Under the pieces are notes generated by a model, which was not told the origin of the DNA, did no database searches, and worked only from the letters and a program-made list of their open reading frames with translations. Source: Candidatus Zipacnadia bacterium (GTDB taxonomy: Bacteria; Armatimonadota; Zipacnadia; Zipacnadales; JABUFB01). From it: 35,132 bases of DNA. Below are positions 18,926 to 27,051 of this stretch, one piece after another. Numbering within the stretch: the first letter of the stretch is position 1; every line of letters begins with the position of its first letter. The stretch lies in contig JALGSS010000004.1 of NCBI GenBank assembly GCA_029821745.1, positions 1 through 35,132 of the forward strand, given 5' to 3'. The translations under genes and the position numbers were made by a program.

Positions 18926-21900
18926 CTACCGTCCTAAGCTTAGAGGTTCGACAACTTGGGCCGCGCGCCCTTCAGCGTCTTTGGCCGTAATGCGGATAAG
19001 GTACCGGCCGCTTGGGACGCGGGTACCATGGGCGCCCAGACCGTTCCAGACCACGCTGTTGGTGCCGGCCATCTGGGGCTCGCCCGAGACGACCGAGCGA
19101 ATGCCGCGCCCGGCGATGTTAAGCACCTCGACATCGACTGCCGCGTCGTGCGAGAGCGTATAGGCGATCGCCGCCCCGCCGGGCTTCGTCTGCTGCGCGG
19201 TGACCCCAGTCACTGCCAGAGCACCGGTCGCATCGGCGGCGACGATAATATCGAAGGCACGCGGCTCATCGCCCGCACGGAAGGAGTAGCCCGTGCTTGT
19301 CCGCATGTACGTCCGCTTGGCCGTCGCCAGGTCTACCAGCACGGGCTTCACGTCGGTCGGCGCGAGACCGAGGTCGGGCCACTGGAGGGTCACATCGGAC
19401 CCCGTCTGGCTCGTGTCCACCGTCAGCCGCCAACTCGACCGGGTGTCGCCCGCCGAACGCACATCCACCGAGTGGGCTCCCTGGGGGCCGCTGCCGAGGG
19501 CCGCGTACACGTAAGGTCCGAACTCGGCCACCGGCGGCTTCGCCATGTCAAGGCCCGCATCGTGGGCGGATGATGCCCCTTTCGCAGCGCCGAAGTATGT
19601 CGACGTGTCGACCATGCCATCGACCGTGGTCCGAATGGAGGCGAGCCAGCCGTCTTCCGGCGTGCGCACAGCCGCCTTCGCTTCTGCCGGCGAGGCCAGC
19701 GTGCCTGCCTGCTCGCTGATGTAGAGCGTTAGCGCCTCGTTCGCCTTGACCCAGGTACCCACCCACGGGTTGAAGACCGCCGTGTTCTGGTAGCCGCCGA
19801 GCACGTAGGCGAACATGCCGCCGTCGATCCACCCTTCCGACAGAGCCTCGTTCATGCTCAGCGTAACGCCCACTGCGTTCTCGACCGTCGCGGAGTACCA
19901 GTCGATCAGTGAGGGGAACGGATCGCCGATGATGTTCCAGCCGGCGCCCAGAGCGATGCCGGTCGGGTCTGGCGCGGCAGCGCCCGGCAAGGTCACATCG
20001 CTGGCCGTATCAAGCATGACCCAGTATCCCATGCCAGGGCGAATCTGGTCTGCCGGTGCCTGCGGGTAGGTCCGGTATCGCTGGCGCGAGGCTTCCCACG
20101 CGGCCAGCTTCAGGCTCAAGGCCGGCGTCACGTTGAGGACCGTTGCAGCGTCGCTGCCCGTGTAGTTGTACGGGGCCGAGATCATCTGCAGACCTGCAGG
20201 GAATACGTGCAGACTATCCAGCGAGAAGTTGATGTTGGCCACTATCGCCGCACTGATCACGGTCACGATGCGTTCCGCCGGAACGGCCGTGAACCCGATT
20301 GGCGCCGGACGCACGGTCACCTGTCCGGCCGGTACATCGACGAACTGGTAGTTGTAGCCCGCCTGGCCGCCGCCGGGCTCTGTGAACGTGTCCGTGCTGA
20401 ATACCGTCTGCTGGACAACATCGTTGACCAGGAGGTCCACTCGCACGTTGCCGACCGGCGCACCCGTGGTCGCCGAGACAATCTTCCCGGTCACGGCCTC
20501 GCCGTCTTCCTCGCCCTGCAGCGCGATCCCTAGCTCTGTGGTCTGGGTCGAGGCGACCAGGGCCGTGTCTCCGTCAGAGCGCTTGTAGCCGGGGCCGCTC
20601 GCGTACACCGTGTAGGTTCCAGGCTGGATCTGCAACTCGGCCAGCCCATTGTTGTTCGTCGTCCCGGTGGCGATCACCACGCCGAGGCTGCTTTGCACTT
20701 CGACCAGCGCGGCGCCGATCCCGTCAGTCGTTTCGACATCAAGGACGGTCACGGAAAGTGCGCCATCGGCTGCGGGCAGCTTGAGGTCGAGGGTCGTCGT
20801 GCTGCCGGCGGTGATCGTTATCTGCTCCCACGCTTCGCCGAACCCGATTGTCGAGCCGTCCGCGCGCACGTAGTAGTCGCCCGGCGGCAGGTTCTCTATC
20901 TTGTAGGAGCCGTCCACAGCCGTGGACGTCGCGCCGGCCTGAACCAGATCTCCCCAGACGGGCTCCTCGCCGCTTATCTGCGCCGTGACGACGGTCCCGT
21001 CGGTATCCTCTTCTTCCTCCGGCACTTCGTAGGCGGTCACGTCGACGCGCCCGAGCGGCTCGTCAGTCGCCTCGGAGCTCACGATACCGGCCACAACGCC
21101 CGGCCGGCTGCGACTGATCGCGAAGTTCAGGATATTGGGCTCCCAGCCACCGTGGGTGAGTTCGCCGTCTCGGTGGTCGATCTCGTAGCCGGGACGGATG
21201 GCTTCCAGTGTGTAGACGCCTGACGGCACGCCCTGGAGACGGAAGCGCCCGTCGTCCTGGCAGCGCACCGCGTAGTCCGGCGTTCGGTCGCGGCTCCCGA
21301 TCGGGTTGGTGCCTGTCCAAATCAGGACCACCGGGTTGGGATCGGTAATCGGCTTGCCGTCATCGATAGCGATGACCTGCCCACGGAACCCTCCGGTGCG
21401 GGTCCAGCAAAGGACGTTGTGGATCAGGTGGCTCCGGTGGTTCTTGCAGCCGACCGTCGTGTTGTAACCACGGTGAATAGACTCGAACCCGAAGGCGAGA
21501 TAGACGGCGCGGGCCGTCGTGGTGCGGTCTTCGTACCGCACACCAGCGACGCCACCGGCGTCGTAGGAGTAGATCGGGAAGATATCCGGGCCGGTCTCGG
21601 GCCGGATCACGTCCGGGTACCATGACCAGTCGTGGGCGTCGTGGGACGTGGGGGTCGCACCGCCAGGCGCCCCTCGGTCGAAGGCGGGATTGCCCTCCGG
21701 CGTAGAGAGATCGTCAGGTTGCTCATCGCCCGGGTAGTGCCCGAAGGTCTGGGTCGTGACCGGATCGCCGCCCAGCCCGGTGAGGTCCCAACCCATGACT
21801 GCTGTCCCCGCAGCCGATAGACTGTCAGAGACGAAGCTCGCCTTCAGGTACCGCCTGAGGAAGTCGTTGCTGATCGTTCCGTTCATGGTCAGCGCCCACG

Positions 21901-24142
21901 CGATGTCCATGCCGCTGATCATGACACGCCCGCCGCGGTCCAGGAACAGGCCCAGGTCGGCCTGAGTGCCCGCGTCAACGATGGAGCCGGACGCCTGCCC
22001 GACCCAGACATCGCCGGTGTGCGGAGCAGCCCAGATGACCGCCCGGTTAGCGACCTGCACCTGTCGGCTCGGCGCAGCGTTTTCGGGGTCGTCGACGGCC
22101 TCCTGCGGCTCGAGCTGGTACTCCACCGTGGGCAAGTAATAGGTGTACACACCCGGCGGGACCGGGCCGCGGCAGATAATCCGCCACACGTCGGGATCAT
22201 CGCTCTGGACGTTGTTGCGGAAGGCGTAGCCCCAGATGCTGTGGAGATCAATGTCGCCCCAGGTCGGGGTTATCGTGTTCAGCGGCGGATTGCTGAGGGG
22301 GCTGCCATCATGGCTCGGGTTGTACAGGTAGAAGCTCTCTACATACCAGCCCGAGAAGAAGTCGTTGTTGCGCCCGAAGCCCAACTCGTAGATGAAGTGC
22401 TGGCCCTCGCAGTAATCGTTCACGAACAGCACGTTGGCTTTCGGGCTAAAGATCTCGCTCGTGAACCCGTGCAGACTGTCGTAATTCTGCCAGTTGCCGG
22501 TCACATCGAAGACAATGACGTCGATGACGAAGTCGCTGACGAGGTTCGCGGGCACAGTCCACATCCCGCCGAACATTCCGTCGCCCGCCACGGCATCGCC
22601 GTGCTGCGGGTCGCCATCGTCGAACAACTCGATGCCGGGGACAATTGTCTGGTAGTCCCACTCGTGGAATTGGACCCCATCAATGGATGTATCCCACTGT
22701 TGCGTGCCGGTCCAGGGCCGACCGTCGGGGTAGTTCGGGTCCCAAACCTTGATGTCGGGGTCCTTGATGTTAACGAAGACGCGCTCGACGCCCGTATCCT
22801 TATCGAACACGTTCACATGGAAGTAGACGTCGCTGCCGGGCGTGAACAGCCGCGCCTTGGGGGCATTCTCGTCACCGGCGGTCGTGAAGGGCAGGCCGCT
22901 GACCATTGGTGGGTCGATGTCCTGGTAGACGGTCGCCCAGATGTCCCACTCGGTGCCTGCGGCATCGGCGCGCTCAGACTCGTAGTACAGCCGCATAGGC
23001 TCCTGCGTATCGGCGGGAAGCGGCGACCAACTGGGATCGAAGTCGTCGGTCGTGTCAGTGACATCGTTGTTGGAGACTGGCTGGGCCTCGACGCCTGTCG
23101 TGATTTCGCCCACGCCATTCATGCGGTAGATGTTGTAGTCGTACTGCGTATCTCCGTCCATCAGGCGATTACTGGAGAACGCGAGGAAGGCGCCGTCCTT
23201 GCTCCAGGCGGCGTCGCGGTCGCTGGCGAGGCCGTCGCCGCGACCGTCAGTGATGGCCTCGTCATCCAGCGTGTTGGCGTCCACGCGATGGATGCGGGTC
23301 GTCGCACCGACTGTCGCGGTATAGGCGATCGCGTTGCCGCTCAGGCCTCCGGCGGCAGAGCTGTTCGGCACCCATGCGGGAGCGGTGTCGTCCGTGGGCG
23401 CGAATGTGACCTGAGTCTGCGGCAGGTCGCCGGCAACCGGAAGCGTGAAGATGTCCCAGTTGCCGTTGACATTGCACTGGTAGGCGATCGAGTTGCCGTC
23501 GGGGCTCCAGGTCGGGTGGCGCTTGTCGAAGCCCGTGGCCTGCTTATCGGTCAAACACTGGACCACGTTGGGGCTGCGCACCTCGAAGACGTAGATTTCC
23601 CAATTGCCGGTCTCATTCCCGGCATAGGCGACAACGTTGCCGCCGGGGCTGTACGAGGGCTCAATCTCGTCGCCGGGCCTGTCGGTGAGCTGAACCTGCT
23701 CCGAACCGTCCGGGCGCATGATCCAGATATTGTAGTCGGCGACGAAGGTGGGGTCCTCGGGGAAAGTCGGGTCGATGCGAGCATCTGCGTCTTCATCCAC
23801 GCCGTTGCTGCTGAAGACAACGCGGTTGGTCAAGACACTGGGCGAGCCGTTCGGGTCGCGCTCCTGCGAGACCTCCGCAGTGGGCGTGAGGTCGGTGTCG
23901 GGTACCGGCCCAGAGCCCTGGGCCGTGCCCACGCGCCCGGGGCGTGGGGGCAGGAACTCCCCGATATACTGGTGGTGGCTCACGCGCCCCAGAGCGTCGT
24001 AGTGCGCAGTCGAGGCGCCACCAATCGGCGCGAACGGCGCGGATGTGGCATCAACGGCGAACGTTAGCCCTGCACAGACGGCCAGCGCAACCAGCAGTGG
24101 GATGCCCAAGGATCGGGCGTGGCCCTTGTGCAACACGATCAC
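18926..24142 (-). CDS. Giant (~1738 aa) exported protein: PD40/TolB-like beta-propeller repeats, carboxypeptidase-regulatory-like repeats, C-terminal tripartite module with FlgD-like Ig domain
   Basis: Repeats IWIMRPDGSEQVQLTDRPGDEIEPSYSPGGNVVAYAGN, RHPTWSPDGNSIAYQCN, DRDAAWSKDGAFLAFSSN; CarboxypepD-reg-like VDGSYKIENLPPGDYYVRADG; C-terminal LNIAGRGIRSV...VPSGRYLIRITAKDAEGRAAQ. AAGGAG better matches the GTG at ~24136 than the one at 24142. Confidence 0.8.
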   Translation of the reverse strand: MIVLHKGHARSLGIPLLVALAVCAGLTFAVDATSAPFAPIGGASTAHYDALGRVSHHQYIGEFLPPRPGRVGTAQGSGPVPDTDLTPTAEVSQERDPNGSPSVLTNRVVFSSNGVDEDADARIDPTFPEDPTFVADYNIWIMRPDGSEQVQLTDRPGDEIEPSYSPGGNVVAYAGNETGNWEIYVFEVRSPNVVQCLTDKQATGFDKRHPTWSPDGNSIAYQCNVNGNWDIFTLPVAGDLPQTQVTFAPTDDTAPAWVPNSSAAGGLSGNAIAYTATVGATTRIHRVDANTLDDEAITDGRGDGLASDRDAAWSKDGAFLAFSSNRLMDGDTQYDYNIYRMNGVGEITTGVEAQPVSNNDVTDTTDDFDPSWSPLPADTQEPMRLYYESERADAAGTEWDIWATVYQDIDPPMVSGLPFTTAGDENAPKARLFTPGSDVYFHVNVFDKDTGVERVFVNIKDPDIKVWDPNYPDGRPWTGTQQWDTSIDGVQFHEWDYQTIVPGIELFDDGDPQHGDAVAGDGMFGGMWTVPANLVSDFVIDVIVFDVTGNWQNYDSLHGFTSEIFSPKANVLFVNDYCEGQHFIYELGFGRNNDFFSGWYVESFYLYNPSHDGSPLSNPPLNTITPTWGDIDLHSIWGYAFRNNVQSDDPDVWRIICRGPVPPGVYTYYLPTVEYQLEPQEAVDDPENAAPSRQVQVANRAVIWAAPHTGDVWVGQASGSIVDAGTQADLGLFLDRGGRVMISGMDIAWALTMNGTISNDFLRRYLKASFVSDSLSAAGTAVMGWDLTGLGGDPVTTQTFGHYPGDEQPDDLSTPEGNPAFDRGAPGGATPTSHDAHDWSWYPDVIRPETGPDIFPIYSYDAGGVAGVRYEDRTTTARAVYLAFGFESIHRGYNTTVGCKNHRSHLIHNVLCWTRTGGFRGQVIAIDDGKPITDPNPVVLIWTGTNPIGSRDRTPDYAVRCQDDGRFRLQGVPSGVYTLEAIRPGYEIDHRDGELTHGGWEPNILNFAISRSRPGVVAGIVSSEATDEPLGRVDVTAYEVPEEEEDTDGTVVTAQISGEEPVWGDLVQAGATSTAVDGSYKIENLPPGDYYVRADGSTIGFGEAWEQITITAGSTTTLDLKLPAADGALSVTVLDVETTDGIGAALVEVQSSLGVVIATGTTNNNGLAELQIQPGTYTVYASGPGYKRSDGDTALVASTQTTELGIALQGEEDGEAVTGKIVSATTGAPVGNVRVDLLVNDVVQQTVFSTDTFTEPGGGQAGYNYQFVDVPAGQVTVRPAPIGFTAVPAERIVTVISAAIVANINFSLDSLHVFPAGLQMISAPYNYTGSDAATVLNVTPALSLKLAAWEASRQRYRTYPQAPADQIRPGMGYWVMLDTASDVTLPGAAAPDPTGIALGAGWNIIGDPFPSLIDWYSATVENAVGVTLSMNEALSEGWIDGGMFAYVLGGYQNTAVFNPWVGTWVKANEALTLYISEQAGTLASPAEAKAAVRTPEDGWLASIRTTVDGMVDTSTYFGAAKGASSAHDAGLDMAKPPVAEFGPYVYAALGSGPQGAHSVDVRSAGDTRSSWRLTVDTSQTGSDVTLQWPDLGLAPTDVKPVLVDLATAKRTYMRTSTGYSFRAGDEPRAFDIIVAADATGALAVTGVTAQQTKPGGAAIAYTLSHDAAVDVEVLNIAGRGIRSVVSGEPQMAGTNSVVWNGLGAHGTRVPSGRYLIRITAKDAEGRAAQVVEPLSLGR

Positions 24143-24392
24143 TCCTTGACGACTGCTACAGTGCCGACTTCACGCGTGCGTTGACCGACAGCACAGGCGA
24201 CAACAAGTGCAACTAACGTCGCCGGAGGAACCGACCCGCCTGCGACCGTTACTCATGCAAAAAGGAACGCGCACACGCAACCGCGTGCTCACGTGCTCTT
24301 GTGCGCGATGGACACGCCCGACCACCCAAATAGTGAGGCCCAGCCCCTGACCAGATTCCATGCCCGCTTGGGTCGAATCTGAAAACGCGGCG

Positions 24393-24422
24393 ATTATAAC
24401 ATAGCCCCCAAAACGTTGGCAA
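24393..24422 (-). promoter_or_regulatory. Sigma70-like promoter for the giant exported protein gene
   Basis: Minus strand TTGCCA - 18 nt - TATAAT (-35 at 24417-24422, -10 at 24393-24398), about 240 nt upstream of the start codon. Confidence 0.65.
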
Positions 24423-24705
24423 GGACGCGGCTCGACCTGCAATACACGCCTGTCGAATTCGCGTCCCGACAGACCCATGCCCGCAGGGAGCCGCACTGCC
24501 GCGCCACCAGCTCATTCGCCACCCCGAGAATCGCGATCCCGCAGGCCACGGTACTCACGCTGTTGGCGTCGCACTCGCTCCCGTAGTAGGGGAACTCCTT
24601 GGGCTGGTTCACCGCACGCGATCAAAGGACCTCCCGCGTTCGGAAAAAGAATCGAGCACCTTCAGGGACGACGGGGATGCCCGCAGATTGCCCCCGCCGC
24701 GCGGC

Positions 24706-25620
24706 TCAATCTCGGCAGGTGATTCGGGTCCCCGGCAGGTCTGGGTCGAAGCCGTCCCGAATCCAGATGTCGACCTGCCGTTCGCAGGCGTACAGGACCG
24801 CCTCTCGCTGGATCACCTGCGGGAACGGGTGCCAGCCTAGCAGTTCCACAGCGCCGATTGCCTCGATCTTCCGGGCGTCCGGGTGCAGATTAGGGTCCTT
24901 GTCATACAGGCCGTCAACGTTTGTGAGCATGGTGCACTCGGTCTGACCAAGCGCGTCCGCGATGGCAACGGCCGTGAGATTCGAGCCCCCACGGCCCAGG
25001 ATCGCCACGTCCTCGCGCCCGGTACTCTCGTCGAGGAAGAAGCCCTGGAAGCCCGCAACGATCGGGATCACGCCCCGTTCAATCAACCGCCTGGCGTTGG
25101 TAGGGTCCACCTGCTCGATCAGGGCGTCGACATACTGCGGGGTCGTTCGGACCCCGGCTTCCCGGCCGGTCAACGAGTTCGCAGGGCAATCAAAGCACTC
25201 CAGTACCATCGCCAGCGCCGAACTCGCCCGCAGTTCGCCGGACATCAATAGCCGCGCGTACTCCCGGTCGTTGGGCTCGGCATGGACACACGCCGCCAAC
25301 TGCTGCAGCTTGTCGGTGGCCCAGTCGAAAGCGGACACGACCACAACGGGCACGCACCCTTGCTGTTTCAGGGGGAGGATGAAGTCTGCGGCGACCTCGC
25401 GCAGGCGTTCGGCCCGGGCCTCGTTGCGCCGCAGTTCGATCAACCGGTAGACACCATTCACGCTGTCGGCCCGGCGGCACTCCTCTAGCAGTTCTGCCTC
25501 GTGCGGCCCGAAGCGCTGCTTCCCCTGGAGCGTCAACCCGCCGAACTTCAGGACTGGAGTATTGACTATCGCGATCACCTCCGCCGGTGCGCCACCCGCA
25601 GTCTGGGGCCCCGGTGTCAC
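24706..25620 (-). CDS. Aspartokinase-like amino-acid kinase domain protein without a recognisable ACT domain
   Basis: VLKFGG near the N-terminus, SGELRASSALAMVL, GRGGSNLTAVAIADALG, TNVDGLYDKDP; ends shortly after the kinase fold (IRDGFDPDLPGTRITCRD). Confidence 0.75.
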   Translation of the reverse strand: MTPGPQTAGGAPAEVIAIVNTPVLKFGGLTLQGKQRFGPHEAELLEECRRADSVNGVYRLIELRRNEARAERLREVAADFILPLKQQGCVPVVVVSAFDWATDKLQQLAACVHAEPNDREYARLLMSGELRASSALAMVLECFDCPANSLTGREAGVRTTPQYVDALIEQVDPTNARRLIERGVIPIVAGFQGFFLDESTGREDVAILGRGGSNLTAVAIADALGQTECTMLTNVDGLYDKDPNLHPDARKIEAIGAVELLGWHPFPQVIQREAVLYACERQVDIWIRDGFDPDLPGTRITCRD

Positions 25621-26777
25621 GGAGCCACCGGTTGTTCGCGCGTCTCCCGGGAGAGCTCAGTTCCCAGGTCCGGGTCATAGGTTAGCACGTCTTCGTGCAC
25701 GCGTCGCGCCGCGCCGTTGTCGTAGTACGTTCGCCTGATCGTCATTCGCCCGGCACGGCAGTCGTCCTCCACAGCCACCTTCGCGATCCGCGTGCCGCCT
25801 TTATATATGTCCACTCCCCGGGCGAAAGAGACGGAGCCGAACGGTGGGCGCACAGTGTAGGCCTCATCGCCGCGCCGGATCGCCAGGAACCCTTCTTCGC
25901 TCACGCCGACCAGGAACGCCGTGCGTCCTTCGAAGTCTCGCTGCTCACTGAACTCGCCCTTCCCGTAACGGGCCGGGGGGTCGTCGCACGCGCTCGGCGA
26001 ACACCGGCATTCCCCCGTGAGTGAACCGTCGGGAGCGATGTAGAAGTGCGTCGCTTGCCGAATGCGCCACCCCGGTGACAAGACGAGGAAAAGGTGCAGG
26101 TGCGCGGGGAAGTCGGAGTGCCCATACGGCTTGCCTCCGGACATCCGCCGAGGGAACGTGTTTTCGTAGCCTACGATGTGGATGGTGCCATCGAAGTCGC
26201 GGCGGTCATCAGTGATGTTCAGGTCGCGGAACACCTCGCGAGCCCCAAACATCAGATTCCCCTCGGCACGCGCGGCTGCATCATGCCAGGGCGCGTCCAG
26301 GTGGGGCCCGGATCGCCGCCAACTGGGCTTGTGCATGTAGGTGAGCCGGCACGAGGGCACGTCGGCCCAACTCGTATGCATGGCATACGGAACCCGGAGG
26401 TCATCAGCCAGCCGGAACTCCACGGCTTCGCCGTCGACCGTAAACGGCACCCGCGTGTGGCCGACGTAGACTTTCTCGACGGTCGCGCCGTCCCAGGCAA
26501 CGCGCAACGTCGGCAGGTCAACGCCCGCGGGAACCAGTACATCGAAGTACGCTTCGGTCGGGTTCGTCCCGTGGTAGTCCGGGCAAAGGGCGCAGCCGGC
26601 CGCGTCGCCCACGAAGGTGATCGCAGGCGTCGTCTTGAGGACCTCTTCACTCGTCTTCAGTACACGCACGCCAATACGCCGTGCCGGCTCAGCCGAATCG
26701 GCGCACAGCCCCCACGCCATCACGCAAAGCGCGAGCAAGACGATCAGCAGGGCGGTCCGAGCGTCACCATATATCAT
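25617..26777 (-). CDS. Exported protein of unknown function
   Basis: Signal-peptide-like MIYGDARTALLIVLLALCVMAWGLCADS. GTGA overlap with the downstream kinase start. ATG at 26777 preferred; the ORF track extends to 26819. Confidence 0.65.
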   Translation of the reverse strand: MIYGDARTALLIVLLALCVMAWGLCADSAEPARRIGVRVLKTSEEVLKTTPAITFVGDAAGCALCPDYHGTNPTEAYFDVLVPAGVDLPTLRVAWDGATVEKVYVGHTRVPFTVDGEAVEFRLADDLRVPYAMHTSWADVPSCRLTYMHKPSWRRSGPHLDAPWHDAAARAEGNLMFGAREVFRDLNITDDRRDFDGTIHIVGYENTFPRRMSGGKPYGHSDFPAHLHLFLVLSPGWRIRQATHFYIAPDGSLTGECRCSPSACDDPPARYGKGEFSEQRDFEGRTAFLVGVSEEGFLAIRRGDEAYTVRPPFGSVSFARGVDIYKGGTRIAKVAVEDDCRAGRMTIRRTYYDNGAARRVHEDVLTYDPDLGTELSRETREQPVAP

Positions 26778-26917
26778 GGGTAGACAGTGCCTCCCCCCGA
26801 CTCGGTGAGTGGTTCCCACCGCCGGGGTCCGCTATTGTAGTTGTGTCAAAAACCCATAACGCATGGCCGTGGGTGTCACAGCGCCTCGTTACCGACGCGC
26901 TACATGGGCCCCACGGA

Positions 26918-27022
26918 GCCTTTCGGCGCGGTACAAGCCCGCGCCCTACAACGGCCGCCCGGCGCGGTACTGTAGGGCGGGGGCTCGTACCCCGCCGGCC
27001 TTTCAGCCCTACAACAGCCGCC
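26918..27022. repeat. Intergenic palindromic (REP-like) repeat cluster, two inverted hairpin units plus direct flanking repeats
   Basis: Unit A on minus (26951-26925) TTGTAGGGCGCGGGCTTGTACCGCGCC; unit B on plus (26970-26996) CTGTAGGGCGGGGGCTCGTACCCCGCC, 23/27 identical. GCCCTACAACGGCCGCC (26943-26959) and GCCCTACAACAGCCGCC (27006-27022). Confidence 0.75.
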
Positions 27023-27051
27023 ATGATCGCCCTTCTTCAACACAACCTCGT

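Noticed and set aside
22019-24067. 682-aa plus-strand ORF opposite the giant protein gene
   Set aside because: Antisense shadow ORF in high-GC coding DNA; no coherent domain or SD, while the minus-strand frame has clear repeats and domains.
24394-24612. 72-aa minus-strand ORF upstream of the giant gene (MNQPKEFPYYGSECDANS...)
   Set aside because: Overlaps the TTGCCA-N18-TATAAT promoter, has no convincing SD at its start and no recognisable family; could be a gene remnant but not supportable.
26764-27024. 86-aa minus-strand ORF (…GRGLVPRR…) as a real gene
   Set aside because: Translation comes from the palindromic repeat cluster and lacks gene-like context.
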